Shown in pieces: positions 11,601-24,430 of a DNA stretch of 64,000 nucleotides. The notes under the pieces are model-generated. The model searched no databases. It was not told the DNA's origin and saw only the letters and a list, made by a program, of their open reading frames with translations. The stretch is taken from the NCBI RefSeq assembly GCF_037975245.1, contig NC_092568.1, positions 28,487,501 to 28,551,500 of the forward strand, read 5' to 3'. This DNA is from Apostichopus japonicus (taxonomy: Eukaryota > Echinodermata > Holothuroidea > Aspidochirotida > Stichopodidae). A program made the position numbers and the translations under genes. How positions within the stretch are numbered: the first letter of the stretch is position 1; each line of letters starts with the position of its first letter.

Positions 11601-14600
11601 AGCAGCCTGTATGATGCTGTGGCTGAAAGATCAACACAGAAATGATACTTAAAAGACTATTACAACTATGTTTGGACTTCAATTTCTTAGATGAATATGT
11701 GATTTTAAACATCTGAATAATATTACACTGATTAGAAACGAACTAAAATGCTGGCACTACTACAGTTAAAGGGTGACTTTAGGTAGGGTTTTCAGTATAG
11801 ATATGTCATAGTCCAAGATGGATAACAAATATGACAGCTAGTAATACAACAATGTAAAAAAGTCTTAATCCATCACATTTTTTTCATGGTATTCAGATCT
11901 AACTGTTTATTCAAAATCTCAGGAATGCTCTTTTTAAGGCTAAATTGACAATGACTCAGGGGTCGAAATTTAGAATATTTACCACTATTCCAGCGGAATA
12001 GTGGATTTGAAAATACACTATTCCGTCTCATTTTCCACTATTCCTTTGAAACTTTAAAAAGAAAAAAAATAGCATAACAAAATTATATGTTGAGTCTTCT
12101 GTTGGGCTATTGATAATCATTAGTGTTTTGTGTACTGAGGCAAGAAAGTCTGTAACCCAGGACGCAGTTTGTGAAACCCACTCACAAGGGCAATGTCAAT
12201 GGCTAGTTTCGCACACTTCAGGGTATACGGGTCACAAGGACACCCACGGCCCGGCGCGGGGAGGTTGCTGTGATAAATCAGCCTCGCGGGAAATGTTTTG
12301 AACAATATTGCCATTCCACATTTTTATTTGAATTGATATTGTATGTTAGTTAGTCAACGTTTTCTTTCGTATGAATTTGACTTCAGTTCAGCGTTCCCAC
12401 TTCCCTCTAATGTGCAGGATTCCCTTCAACTGACTCAGTAATCCAGCAAAGAAAACATTTGTCTGCTGGAAATCACTGCATCGTTTTCTTGCATTCGCGT
12501 AAAGTTATACTCAATGCACAAGGTATTCACTTTTCTTTAAAAAAAAATCTGAAAATCAGTAGAGAAATTACCAATTGTGTACGAAAAGAAAGTTGGTACA
12601 CCTTTCAAATTTTACGAAAAGATTGAGCAAAACACTTTCGAAAAATTCACGCAAATCTGGCATATCGTGCTAAATGCAACTCATGTCATGTTAACAAGGC
12701 TCTAGTACACCCATCTATGAATAAACCGTAAGACCACATCTGGTGTAAAGCGGGAGAAAAAGTATTTTTTATAATTTCCAAAAATACGCAAAAATAGTAT
12801 CCTACCATAGTTAAGTGTATAGCAAATAGCCTAACCACCTCGTCGGTTACGGATCACACGTAACTACAAAACACAACTAAATTTATTTTGCGAAGTTGAT
12901 GTTTTCTACAAGAACATGGAAACAATATTTAGCATATAGTGAATCATGCCAAGTGGCCTAAAACATGTCATTACCAGGGTTACTTTCATAAAGATGGCCA
13001 TAGCTATATATAGGGGCCCCCGATATCGTGCTATGCTTGTATGTACTGTGCCTCGTGTATCATGGGGAATATATTGTTTTATTCATGCGGGGGAGTCAGT
13101 TGGCTTGAGGTGTGTTTTACTTACCTTAATGTAACGGGGATATTTTACCTACTTGTCTTGAACGTCTAAGATAATATTCCGCATAACTTTACCGATCCTT
13201 TACTAACTGACCTAATTAGTTCTAGAATGGAGCCAAAACAGTTAAACTCCGTGTAACGTTTCTTGGAAAGATGCCAAAAAAATTTAACAAACAGGTTTTA
13301 CACAGAGGGGATGAGAGCTCACAGTTGTACAAGGTACCTGGGGAAATTTGCAGCACATGTGTAGCCTAACGTAGTATTTAAATAGGGTTAAACACTGCAG
13401 TTGTGATGTACGTATCATTGTTAGGCTAGAAACGGGGCTTTGCCGAACGTTGTTTGTTTCATAATATCGGAAGTTTTGTAAGTTAAACTTTTTAAAGATT
13501 GTAAGACATTTTAAATCTCTTTTCATAACATAATATTGCTACTCCAACTTGTCATTTTAAAATTTTCATCAGTTTCGTGACAATTTAAATTCCAAAATTT
13601 GTTATTATTTTGCATCTTCAACTGCTAATTTTTAATCGCCAGACACGCAAAATTACCAAAATTTTCCGGGGGCATTCGCCCCTGGACTCCCACAAGCATA
13701 GGCGTAGGAGCCTTATTTGATTTGGGGGGCTGTAACGACTTGCCCGAAAAATATAACCAAAATCGGGAAATCGGCAGTTGTTTTTAGTGTGTTCGCGGGA
13801 AATTGAACAAGGATTTCCAACAAAGTACTACCTGTTACACACGAGGTGGAAATTGGAGGATAATGTAAGGCTTGCTATACTGTGCAAGTGCAGTTGGCTA
13901 CGGAACATGTATGTACTGTACGTAACTGCAACTCACGTGTAAAGAGAGTTTCTTTTGTATTTCTGGGCAAGTTTATACGCCCGGAAAACAAATAAAATTA
14001 AAATTGCTGGCTGACTAGTGACAGGCAAGTAAATTTAGATGGATTTGTAAAAGTTTGTTGTTAGCTATCACTTTTAGCACTATCCATGCGGAATAGTGAA
14101 CCCAACCAACTTGGTATTCCGTTCATGATTTCACTATCTTTGGATAGCGGAATAGCGTAAATTTCGACCCCTGTGACTTAGCTTCTAAGTGCAGGCCTAA
14201 ATGTTAATGTTAATGCATTTTCTTATATTATAATATCTAATAACTCAATCAAAAATTGTGTTTTTAACTTTGAATATTTCAACGGTAACAGTTTGTCCTT
14301 GACAACTTTACAATGCTTTGTAAAACTGTTATTTGAGGTCATAAAACTTGTATATTTGAGTTTTGATTTGCATCTGAGAAACTGATCTAAAGGTTTTGTG
14401 TGCTAACACGAAGTATTCCAGCCACTTTTATTGATGAGCTTCGGTTGTTTTTTCTTAATGATCTACAACATATCATGAATATTATGCCTAAAGTCACTCT
14501 TTAATTGAGATTAAAGAGTTTAAATCATTCCTTACATTGAAGGCAACACTGCCCTCCCAATGCCTATGCAATTGGAAGTTCAGCTGTTTAGTATGACATG

Positions 14601-17600
14601 GGTATGCATTCTACATCAGCAGTCTTGCAAAATCTTAAGCAAACAATCCAGGAGCTTGCATAAATATCAAGCCACACGTTCCAAAAACTGCACATACCCA
14701 TCTAAATAGTTTATTAACTCACTAGTGGGATGCACCCCATAGCTTGTGGACCTTGGTACCATAATATTACTCACATTAGTATATAATACAATTGAAACTT
14801 CAAAAGCTTCACGTATTGACAGTGTTCAGAGATTCTCTCAAGATAGACTTAACAATGTTGATGATACCAAAGAAGAAATTCATTCTCTTACCCACAGGTG
14901 AAAATTTGGCATGGTCTTGACCGACACCTTTGACACAATGCATTCGTAGGTCAATGGCTTGGCCTGGTCTCAGTTTGGCAATCAAAATATCCTCATCCAC
15001 AGGTCTGATAGGATTTGCTTGATGCTACACGAAACAAAACGAAAAGGTCAGTGGAAGTGCTCATCATAAAAACGGAAATAGATTTAACTCGCAATTTTGT
15101 AATGAAGTCATGATCAAGGGGACAGAAATTCCTATGGACAAATATTTGTTAACATGTGCAGAACCATCATAAATTATGCTGAATGTGTCCATACATTCCC
15201 TTCTGTTTCCCTGAGAAGAAGAGAGAAATGTTTCTTAAGACTCCTGACAGTCAAAATTTAAAATGTTATTACTATTTTCACCACATGGGTTTTCTACCTA
15301 AATGCTATCTTTCAGTTTCTTTACCACTTGAATAGTAATTTGACTCTTTTTCTCTTTACGAACATCAACATCCAACGTTACATTATACGTAACATTCTCT
15401 GCTTACAGAAGTCAAAGGTGAGTTAATTTGTGGTTTTAAATACTGTTTAGTCTTCTTGGAGGAACGTTAAAGCAGCATTTTGCGTTGGGTCGCTTTTTTC
15501 CACTTTTTTAACATGTGCATCGATTTTTTTACATGTATCAATCATAAAACAGCAATCTAAGATACCATCCAAGTTTCACCCTGCCAAGAGCGTTAATTAG
15601 CGAGTAATTAACGATTTATGTCGATAAATGAGAAGAGTGTCCTCGACAAATTTCACAGTTAAAATTAATCGCATACAATTCCGCCAAACCCACTAGTTTG
15701 AATTCAACCAATCAGAGATGCAGGTTTAGTTATGAGCCGTTGCTAAAAATAGATTCAAGACTTCGCGTTGGTTGTACCAGGGAGTTGTTATGCAACTCCC
15801 TGGTACAACTGCCATATAGACTGTACACAAATCAAGCGTGGTGTTATATTACGTATCTGTCAATGGCGTTCGTAGTGTTTAAATATTCATATTATGGGCG
15901 AGGTTTATTGGGTTCCCAACGGAAAATATCTTGGAGAACAACAAAGTTGAAAGTTGCAATTTTTTCGACTTTTATGCCACCATTTGAAGTAAAATATAAA
16001 TAGATTAGCTAGTTATGTATGTTGTTATTATGGCAAAGTGGAATCAGTGAGGTTGAGAAAAATCATAGAAAAGGACGCAAAATGCTGCTTTAAGAACTAA
16101 CTGAAACTTAAGGTACTTTGAGTTTAACTGTCAGTATCCCATTACATCTGTTCTAACTAGAAAAAGAATACCTTCTCAAAATGACAGTAAATTTACAATA
16201 GCCATAGGAACTGATCACTTAAACAATACATTTCAAGTTAGGTACATAGAACTTTCAAACAGTTCACTCATATTATATATCTATCAATATTTGAGGCGAG
16301 ATACTAAAGATGTTAAAAAAAAATTGATAATGACCACTACTGTTATCAATTTAGTGCTTCTCATAAAGTTATCAAGATCTGAGGTAATTAATTGTGCCAG
16401 CTTACCAGCGTTGCCTGATTTCCACGAGGAAGCCACTTGAGCTGTTTAGTTGTAACTAACAGAAGAAAGAGACAAATTTAGGGAAAGAAAATTGAGGCAA
16501 AAATAGGATCTGTTAATTTATGTCATGCTGTTAAAAACTACAACAGCCAAGATATTCAATTTCACAAGTCCAGGGTATAATTCATCCAGTATCACACTGC
16601 AAAATGCTGGACAAACTTATCAAATTGCTATACAAGTGCACAGATGCACAACGGTTTTGTACACTGGAGCTATAGTTTATTATTGTATAGGAGAAAAACT
16701 TCAGAACCTTCCAACCTGCTACACAAAATTTGAATACTAAATTATTTCCTGAAGTCTTGCTTAAAGAGTAAAAGTATATATTGATTGTAAATGATACACA
16801 CATAGATTTAACGGCAATACAAGGCTTTCTATGGCCAACAAATTTAATGAAGAACTGGTACCAGATAAAAGAGTCCTATCAAATCCATGTTTTTTTAATT
16901 TGTTTTATTTATGCACTTTCATGATTATATGATGATCTTGAATTTAAGTTTTGACTGACTTTGTGAGCCAAACATCAGTAGGGTCATAGTGACAGTTCCA
17001 TTGGCACTGTCTGGCAAATCTCATCAAGTTTTTAATCCATTTCAATGTAACATGTCAAAAAGTTGCTATATTTTCCATGAGCTCAGACTGCACAAGATCA
17101 ACATCCTTTAGGCACCACAGACTCCCCTATTTCCCCCCACCCCCCCTTCTACCCCTTATGAAATTTTGCAGCAGGAACAAACTGAAAATTGAAATTGATT
17201 ATGTCTTGCCTAAAGGTATTCACAGGGGTTCCTAGATTTTTGGGACCACTTGACCTTGCCTCATCTGCCTCTAGAATAATTCGGCACCGAGTTCAGGACA
17301 TTATATTCAACCGATGGAATACTTACTAGAATAAGCAAACCCATGTTACCCTGCAGTTGCATAGCGGATAGAGTCATGCCCTAAAACATACCAGAGTGAG
17401 TGAGTGAGTGACATAGGCTACAGAAAGACAGGCTTCTTAAAAAACAAAAACAAGTTTTGGCAACAAGAAACTACCTTTTGAATTCTTGTAGATTTCTGAA
17501 GGATCTGGTATATCGGTAGACGAGCTGGTGTTCCTGCTACATTTAACTTTCAGTTCAAACTCGATGGTGTCCATATCAGAGCCATCTTCATCCTCTGTAG

Positions 17601-20600
17601 AAGATGAATGACAGATACCTGTGTCACTTTAAAGTAGGATATGCAGGTAAACTGCTGGTGAGAGACACTTCCCTACATTCGACAAGTCAAAGGTCACTTT
17701 CATACCACAGAAATCAAGAAAAATCTCACTACTTTTAACAATGGGTCTAAATTGTATTCTCCTTTTGCCATGAAAATTACAATGAACATTATAATCATAA
17801 GAATGAAGAAATTTCATGGCTTGAAAAGAATTCACAATAGTAAGAAAATAATGTAAAGAATCAATGTGTTATGCTACAATCGACTATCCTGACTCAAATT
17901 TTTGACAATTTTCATCAGTCGCTTCTTTGCAGGGGCAGGGGCAGGTCCAGAACCAGACTCTCCCTCTTTCCCATTGCCCCCCCCCTTACCACCCACCCAG
18001 GGCAGACTATTCTATCCCCCATCTGTGCCACCACTGTGTACAAAAAAATTCACAAGTTACGGATCACACATATTGTGCCCCTTATGAATTTGTCGTGGGC
18101 CCCAACTCAACATTCACGGCTACTGGTCTGACTAGGGTGCAGGTAAGAAGACATAGTACTTTGGATAGCATGTAAACAAGTATGCCATCCTTTCATTTCA
18201 ATTTAAGTCTAGAGGGTAGCAGCCTAGTAGGGAAATGGATTTCAAGAGAAATTTCTTTGTATAGACTTTAAATGATTGTTCAAATATTTCTATTTATGAT
18301 TAGCTAACAAATGATAATTATCGTAAAAAAGTGGTGAATGTGAACTAGATTGAGGAAAACAGTTTGTGGTTTTATATGTACCTCATAAATCATTTAATTT
18401 TAATATAAAGATGTTTTACTTAGATTGAACATTAAGCTGCATAGAATTTGTGGTTCAGTACTAATTATAAGCCAACTGCTAATGCACAACAAGTAACTTA
18501 GGGTTTAACAGCAACAGTTTGACTACCTATTTTTGCCTTATCAATCTATCTCCATCTCTCTCTCTTGTGTTCACAGATAATTTGTTTATTCTTTTCCATG
18601 ACTAGGTGTATGTTTGACTGGGTTTAGTTTTCAGATCTTTATCTCTCTTATCTCCAACATTGGACTTGTACCAACCTTCTTGCCTGTACTCAAACATCCG
18701 AGGATCAGCGTTGATTGGGATCAAGCCCAGTCTGTGAGCTAAGACCTCGCTCTGTATGATGGAGGTGTTGTTGTGAATGAATATCTTGTCAGCTGCCATT
18801 ATTGGAACCTGTTACAAGAAGAGAATCATTAGATTAAAGTTCATTGTCACTTGCTGTCTGAAGTTAATGTCCTTGTAAGACAGGGGTTCCCTAACTGGGA
18901 TGCATGAACTCCCAGGGGGTGCGTGAGTCCATCCCAGGGGGTTTGTGAGAAGTTTATTAAAGTCAAAACTAGAGTACTTTTTGTTGAACTAAAATCTGAT
19001 ATATCATATAATGTAGTAATATACAAAAGTCATACCTATCGACAAACTCTTTTTTGCGTTCCAAATTGCATATGTTGCCATAGTAGTACCATACTGTGCA
19101 TGTGATAAATAATTGAAATTATGAAACAGACACAGGCCGCATGACTTTGGTGAAGTTGGTGAATGTATGACAGTACAATATTACACTGTGAAATTGATCT
19201 TTTACGAAGCACTGTTATGTGTATTATAGTATAATAATGAACCAGATCGTGTCTCGAAAAGTTGGGGGTTCGTGGACTACTCTGACATCCACAGGGGGTT
19301 CGTGGGGTGATAAAGTTAGGGAACCCTGTTCTAAGTATTATTATTCTTTCAGCTTATCATGTACATGCTAGTATCACTATTGAAGCTAAATTTAAGAGCT
19401 CAGTCTCTATCAGTGCTATGTATATATGCAGGCAAGGTTGTTATTGTTAGGACATTAGCACACTGAAGGGTGCTCTTAATTTCAGTAATGACAAAATATA
19501 TCCATGATTATAAATCCTCTGTAAATTGCCATGTTTATACTATCAAATGGTTTATATTCTTCCAGTATTACCAAGTGAATAAAGTGTATGGGCCAACAGA
19601 ATGACAGTGTTGGGTTAGGGATATGAGGTGGATAGGTGTAGACTTGCAGAGGTGAAGGGGGATGGAGACAATGGCCTGAAACTGGAAGTCTGACACCTTT
19701 GTTTGTATTTTTCAAAAATATCCACAATTTTAGGAAAAGAAAGAAATGTTTTTTTGTTACAAGGATTCTTACTTCAGCCAGCAAGATCCTCCTAAAAGCA
19801 TTGGCTAATGCAGCATCTATACCAATCATATCAAACTCCATGTCGTTACCATCAATCTTGATAATTTCAATCCGAAAATTCTGCAAAATAAAGGAGAATT
19901 AACATCAGATAAAGGAATAATCCTGTCATATGAAGTTAACATACACAATGAAATGTTGTGCATAACTTAACTGGCTATGCTAAATCCAAAAGCCTTCTCT
20001 AGATGCACCTAGAAAGTTATTTTTGGGTGGGTGGAATAATGTTGCAAAATGAAGATATAAAGACTATTTAAATCTGTAATAAAGCCAAATTATGTGACAG
20101 AATGAAAGAGGTGGAAAGGTTTTAACAGCAAGTGAAACTTCTTTTCCTATAGTAGTTTGTATTATGGATCCTACCATTCAGCAGTTGAGACATCAGTTTA
20201 TTGTTGGTCCTAAGCCTTGATTCTTTCTATGACATACTGATGACAAAAAGGACACCACAGACAAACCTTTATCTCTGTCAAGATTAGTGATGAATATTGC
20301 AACTAGTGGTTCAGAAATCCCATACCATCAAAAACCCCAATGGATTTAGGTTACAAATTTGACTTTAAAGCAGTATAGCTAAAGTGGAGACATGCTTAAC
20401 TGTATTTAAATTATAGATCTGTTTGTAACTTTAAATTAATATTTGATATTTCTATGTTTTGCTGCAGGGTGAAAAATTTCTTTTGGATTCCATTTGTCTG
20501 CTTATCTGTCTGTCTTTCTAAATCAATAAACACGTAATGTTTACTAGACAACTTGCTCTGTAACTCAATGTCAACCACATCTAACCATATTTCCCCTTAA

Positions 20601-21353
20601 AGCAGTTTAGAAAATTAAACCTTTGTACACATTCAAGCTATTGAAACTTGATGACATGTACACTCTGGGATCACTTACTTACCTCGGTAAACTTTGCAAA
20701 ACTCCATGCATCATCATAACCATGATAACTTCCAGGAAAATCTGTGCTATGAACCTAGTGATAAAGCGGATTATGAAATAAAACATTAATGTACAATGAT
20801 GATCTATCAATTGCTCCATAAATTTGAGAAGTGGTCAGTGGATGGGCTATGTCCAGGTTAGCCCATCATCCTCATCAGCTGAATTAGGACATTGCATTGG
20901 GTGCAGATGAGCCTAAAAATAATTTATATAAGCTATCCCAGGGCCTAACATTACCCTGCACCATTGTTCAATTTAAGTTGGACAGCATCTGCCTTGATCT
21001 AACTGTGTATAGGCTAGTGTTAATATTACTAGCCTATGCTAGGCCGAAGTACGTTGGTGGGTTGGTCAAAACATTTAACATAAACGGCATATAGGCCTTA
21101 ATACTAGCCTGATATAGGTTTACTATGTTTATTAAACATAAGAGTGATTAGGTTTCGAATTAATTTCAAGGACAGTTGTGAATAACACCATTAGGCCAAT
21201 GCTACGGCATATATTACTAGAATGGTTAGGCCTAATTAATGGGAATGCCTACAGCTTACAAGAAGAGTGGAGTGTTACCAGAACGATACATACATGGTCA
21301 ATATCAAACTCGTTAAGTGTGACAAATGAACGTATCCCGTCGGTTGTCGCCAT
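8693..21353 (-). CDS. POLR1C: POLR1C / RPAC1 (AC40), shared subunit of RNA polymerases I and III, 11 coding exons, 347 aa
   Basis: Coding exons (minus strand, first to last): 21353-21294, 20754-20683, 19880-19773, 18808-18676, 17594-17475, 16455-16406, 15024-14892, 11622-11500, 10003-9936, 9205-9157, 8820-8693. They total 1044 nt with phase-consistent GT-AG joins and TGA at 8695-8693. The protein is 347 aa (human 346). RPAC1 pairs with POLR1D (AC19) to form the alpha-like assembly platform of Pol I and Pol III in the nucleus. Seen: the alpha-motif [22 protein letters not shown]-like stretch at about residues 64-85 (start [12 protein letters not shown]), [19 protein letters not shown] at about 105-123, [14 protein letters not shown] and [17 protein letters not shown] around 195-225, [11 protein letters not shown] at about 279-289, and a C-terminal [17 protein letters not shown] segment. 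The start is ATGGCGACAACC at 21353, just where the human N-terminus would fall. The exon 4 donor (GTTGGT) is weak but needed for phase. Confidence 0.97.
10767..10955. repeat. GTATAGTATAT-type variable tandem repeat
   Basis: Roughly 190 bp of GTGTATAGTATATTGT/GTATAGTATATCGT units in POLR1C intron 8. The units vary by a few bases, with a higher-order repeat of about 35-55 bp. It makes a long spurious open frame on the minus strand. Confidence 0.85.
11070..11351 (-). pseudogene. LINE reverse-transcriptase C-terminal tail fragment
   Basis: The minus strand encodes about 90 residues ending in [15 protein letters not shown]...[11 protein letters not shown]. This is the familiar C-terminal end of non-LTR retrotransposon polymerases (GxRAFS..A..LWN.LP...FK..LKT.LF) of the CR1/L2/Jockey kind. 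Only the tail remains, inside POLR1C intron 8 in the same orientation as the host gene; the polymerase core (YxDD) is absent. A 5'-truncated, old insertion is the simplest reading. Confidence 0.7.
11957..14173. mobile_element. hAT-like non-autonomous element, about 2.2 kb, in POLR1C intron 7
   Basis: The ends are CAGGGGTCGAAATTTA at 11957 and its exact complement ending at 14173 (16-bp terminal inverted repeats). Both subterminal regions carry several ACTATTCC/GGAATAGT motifs in opposite orientations, as expected for transposase binding sites. The flanks share TGACT directly next to both ends (11952-11956 and 14174-14178), a 5-bp candidate duplication; a full 8-bp duplication is not seen. No transposase frame is recognised inside. 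A piece of the 8074-type MITE is nested at 13697-13763. Confidence 0.72.
13697..13763. mobile_element. Truncated end of the CATAGGCGTAGGAG MITE family
   Basis: About 67 bp match the inward-read right end of the element at 8074-8446: CATAGGCGTAGGAGCC, a G-run, CTGTAACGACTTGCCCG and ATATAACCAAAA occur in the same order. The other end is missing, so this is a relic nested in the 2.2-kb element. Confidence 0.75.
15471..16089. mobile_element. TTAA-type MITE, copy 1, 619 bp
   Basis: The ends are AGCAGCATTTTGCGT and its complement, with TTAA directly outside both (15467-15470 and 16090-16093). TTAA duplications are made by piggyBac and Kolobok transposases; which one cannot be told from this copy. 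It shares most of its length with the copy at 52328-52956. A perfect 17-bp-arm hairpin with a 5-nt loop sits at 15771-15809. It lies in POLR1C intron 6. Confidence 0.85.
18881..19328. mobile_element. hAT-like MITE, 448 bp
   Basis: The left end CAGGGGTTCCCTAAC and the right end (reverse complement CAGGGTTCCCTAAC) differ by one G. Flanks TTGTAAGA (18873-18880) and TTCTAAGT (19329-19336) agree at 6 of 8 positions, a decayed 8-bp duplication. CAGGGGTTC-type ends are typical of Charlie-like hATs. It sits in POLR1C intron 3. Confidence 0.75.
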
Positions 21354-22124
21354 ATTTAATACTGAATTTCACAGTTTCTATCTTTTATACGACCAATTGT
21401 CAGGACTTGAAAGAGATTGTCCTTGTTATAACGTAAGCATGCAATATTGGCCTAGTTCGTGAAGCCTACTTTCTACTTCTAGTACTAGTAATGTTGTTGA
21501 GCAACAGTGCTCTGTCCGTCGGCTGCTACGGAAAACACATGTGCACCAAACTATGGAGCGCAAACTCTGCCAAAATTGCTGGAGCACTTGTTCAGCAGAT
21601 GCACTCGTTCGAGCTACGGATTCGCATTACATGTGGATCGGCTCGGTCGAGCCTCATACCATTTCATTATCCCATCTAGGATAAATGCAGTGGACAAATC
21701 AAAACCATAAACATCTTCTGTCTGAATGAAGGACTAACTTTGAGAATGCCACCCGGCGGAAACTTATTGGAGATAAACAAACTAAAACACAAATACATTG
21801 GAAGCTATATGGCCTACATTATACGTTAGCTATTGGTATCGGAAAATTTCTCCAACTCAACTCAAAGAGCTACTTTTGAACATAGACGTCTCCCAAATCC
21901 GATACTCGAAACAATAAGTCCGTTTCATTTCAGAACGAACATCAACACTTAGTCTATATCTAAAACGCACATATAGCCTGAGGCAAAGAAGCCAACCGGT
22001 TATCCAAATGAATTGAGCAGAATTTGTTTTAGCAGTAATGCTATCTAGCAGTTAATTCTAACGAAATAACAAAAATAATTCAAAGAAGCCGTAAGTGCAC
22101 TACAGTGAAACTGGCGGGAAAGTG
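21354..22124. other. POLR1C upstream region
   Basis: This is the 5' flank of POLR1C, so its promoter should lie here; no TATA box or other clear core element stands out. No other gene is seen. Confidence 0.4.
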
Positions 22125-22320
22125 AAAAACAAAGTCTTTCAAGAAAGCTCTGAAGCCATTTTTCTTTAAAAGACCTTTTAGTAATCCTATTTGTTTCTCG
22201 TTTTTGTCTTGTTGCTGTTTTTGTTCATTTGTATGTTTTCTTTTTCCTTGTAAAGCGCCATAGAATATCGTTTTAGTTACGGCGCTATATAAATGCCTTA
22301 TATATATAATATGATTTTGG
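22125..22320 (+). mobile_element. 3' end of a LINE (CR1/L2-like)
   Basis: The plus strand reads FKKALKPFFFK, a decayed version of the LINE polymerase tail. It is followed by GTAAAGCGCC...GGCGCTATATAAATGCC and a short TATA-rich tail, a 3' UTR ending common to many invertebrate non-LTR elements. Only the terminal ~200 bp are present, consistent with 5' truncation. Confidence 0.6.
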
Positions 22321-23346
22321 ATATTAATAACAACTACTATCGTTTCAATTTCAACTTTTTGGACAGCTATTCACAGTCCCCGCGATGCGCGCGTACCGTG
22401 GCAGCAAATACCTGCAAAAATGGTAGTATTCTGACACTACAAATTGCGCAATAAAAAGTCGTGGATTTCCGATTCAACCAGAGCTGTGTTTTTTTTTTGT
22501 CAATTGCCCTGGATCGAGTTATAGTTCGAAGAAGATGAGAAGGGTATAAGACAAGAAGACTGGGATAAGTCTTCCATCACTATGTACATACATGGGTATA
22601 TCTCCATCATCTAACGTGACAGTGATGTTTAGTGATGACAGTTAAGTGTGTTACTTCATTAAAATGCCGTGACAGAGTAGCGTGTTGAAGCCACTGTTAG
22701 CTCATCTGAAAGTTTTCAGCTGAGGGTATAGCCCATCGAGCGAATTTGCCAAATATTTGTCACTTTTTGCCGCCGTGTTTTAGCGACTACCGTCTTGTCA
22801 TTTTTCAGTCGATTTATACGCTGATTTCGGGGATAATTTGTAAATATGTATCAATTGTATCAATGTAAATATGTATTGTAAATATTGTAAATGTGTATTT
22901 TTAAATATGTATTTGTAAATGTATTTGTAAATGTGTATTTGTAAATGTGTATTTGTAAATGTGTATTGTAAATATTGTAAATGTGTATTCAATTGTAAAT
23001 ATGTATCAATTTGTAAATATGTATCAATCAATCAATCAATATGTATAATGAATTGTCAATAGATACCTTGAACATTATAATGTGTATATTGCGTCAACAA
23101 GGGAAGACTTAGACGCTAATTTCGGTGATAATTTGTAAATATGTATAATGAATTGTAAATAGGTACCTTAGAGTGACCATCTCCAAGTTCAATAAATAGC
23201 TATATTACCGATCGGCTATAGGCAATTGCAGTGTTTACGTCATCTATTCCTCATGTCGAAGGTATGCCGATAGCTATTACCGATTGGCTGGAGGCCAACG
23301 TGTCGAAGTTACGTAGGCTGAGTTAAAATGTGAGCTTATGTACAAA

Positions 23347-23416
23347 TGGTCCATTGGTTTGAAGGTATGGTTCTTGTTTTGTGTGCGCGAGGTCCCGGGT
23401 TCGATTCCCCGTCAAC
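23347..23416 (+). pseudogene. tRNA-Pro-like sequence, array copy 1
   Basis: It resembles eukaryotic tRNA-Pro from the D arm to the T arm: TTGGTTTGAAGGTATGGTTC then GGTCCCGGGTTCGATTCC. The B box is GGTTCGATTCC. A run of six T follows at once. The anticodon arm has drifted (TTCTTGTTTTGTGTG). It lies in the shortened unit. Confidence 0.6.
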
Positions 23417-23700
23417 TTTTTTCTTTTCTTCATGTATTTCTCGCGTAGAAAATATTCCGATTGCACGATTTTTGGACATGCAGCATTTGAATCTGTTTCA
23501 ATCTTGCTGCTAAAAAGGTGTAATTTGTTTTCACATTTTCACAGGCAATTGATATCTATTACCGACCGTCTATAGGCAATTGCAGTGGTTACGTCATCTA
23601 TTCCTCATGTCGAAGGTATGCCGATAGCTATTACCGATTGGCTGGAGGCCGACGTGTCGAAGCTACGTAGGCTGAGCTACCATGTGAGCTTATGTACAAA

Positions 23701-23770
23701 TGACCTGTTGGTTTGAAGGTATGGTTCTCGTCTGGTGTGCTCAAGGTCCCGGGTTCGATTCCCCGTCAAC
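23701..23770 (+). pseudogene. tRNA-Pro-like sequence, array copy 2
   Basis: Same layout as copy 1, with anticodon region CTCGTCTGGTGTGCTCAAG and a six-T run after the T arm. The 3' arm of the anticodon stem is broken (TCAAG for GCGAG), so folding is weaker than in copies 3 and 5. Confidence 0.6.
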
Positions 23771-24360
23771 TTTTTTCTTTTCTTCATGTATTTCTCGCGT
23801 AGAAAATATTCCGATTGCACGATTTTTGGACATGCAGCATTTGAATCTGTTTCAATCTTGCTACTAAATAGGTATAGTTTGTTTTCATATTTTCACGTTT
23901 AATTTAAAGCTATTACCGACCGTCTATATGCAATTGCAGTGGTTACGTCATCTATTCCTCGTGTCGAAGCAATCTAGTTGCCGTGAGCAACTCAATTACG
24001 TGTACATGATGTCTCGAAGCTACGTGGTAGAGTTAATTGCCCGTCGCGTCGAACTTTTATTCCTTCAAGCCCAAACAGGCTCGAGTGAACATTATAATGT
24101 GTAGATTGCGACAACAAGGGACGACTTAGACGCTGATTTCGGGGATAACTTTAAATATGTATAATGAATTGTAAATAGGTACTTTAGAGTAACCATCTCC
24201 AAGTTCAATAAATAGCTTTTACCGATCGGCTATAGGCAGTTGCAGTGGTTACGTCATCTATTCCTCATGTCGAAGGTATGCCGATAGCTATTACCGATTG
24301 GCTGGAAGCCAACGTGTCGAAGCTACGTAGGCTGAGCTACCATGTGAGCTTATGTACAAA

Positions 24361-24430
24361 TGGTTTGTTGGTTTGAAGGTATGGTTCTCGTTTGGTGTGC
24401 GCGAGGTCCCGGGTTCGATTCCCCGTCGAC
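24361..24430 (+). pseudogene. tRNA-Pro-like sequence, array copy 3
   Basis: The anticodon arm CTCGT...GCGAG can pair with a 9-nt loop containing TGG, where real tRNA-Pro has a 7-nt loop. An intact B box and a seven-T run follow. The acceptor stem does not form seven pairs, so a working tRNA is unlikely. Confidence 0.62.
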
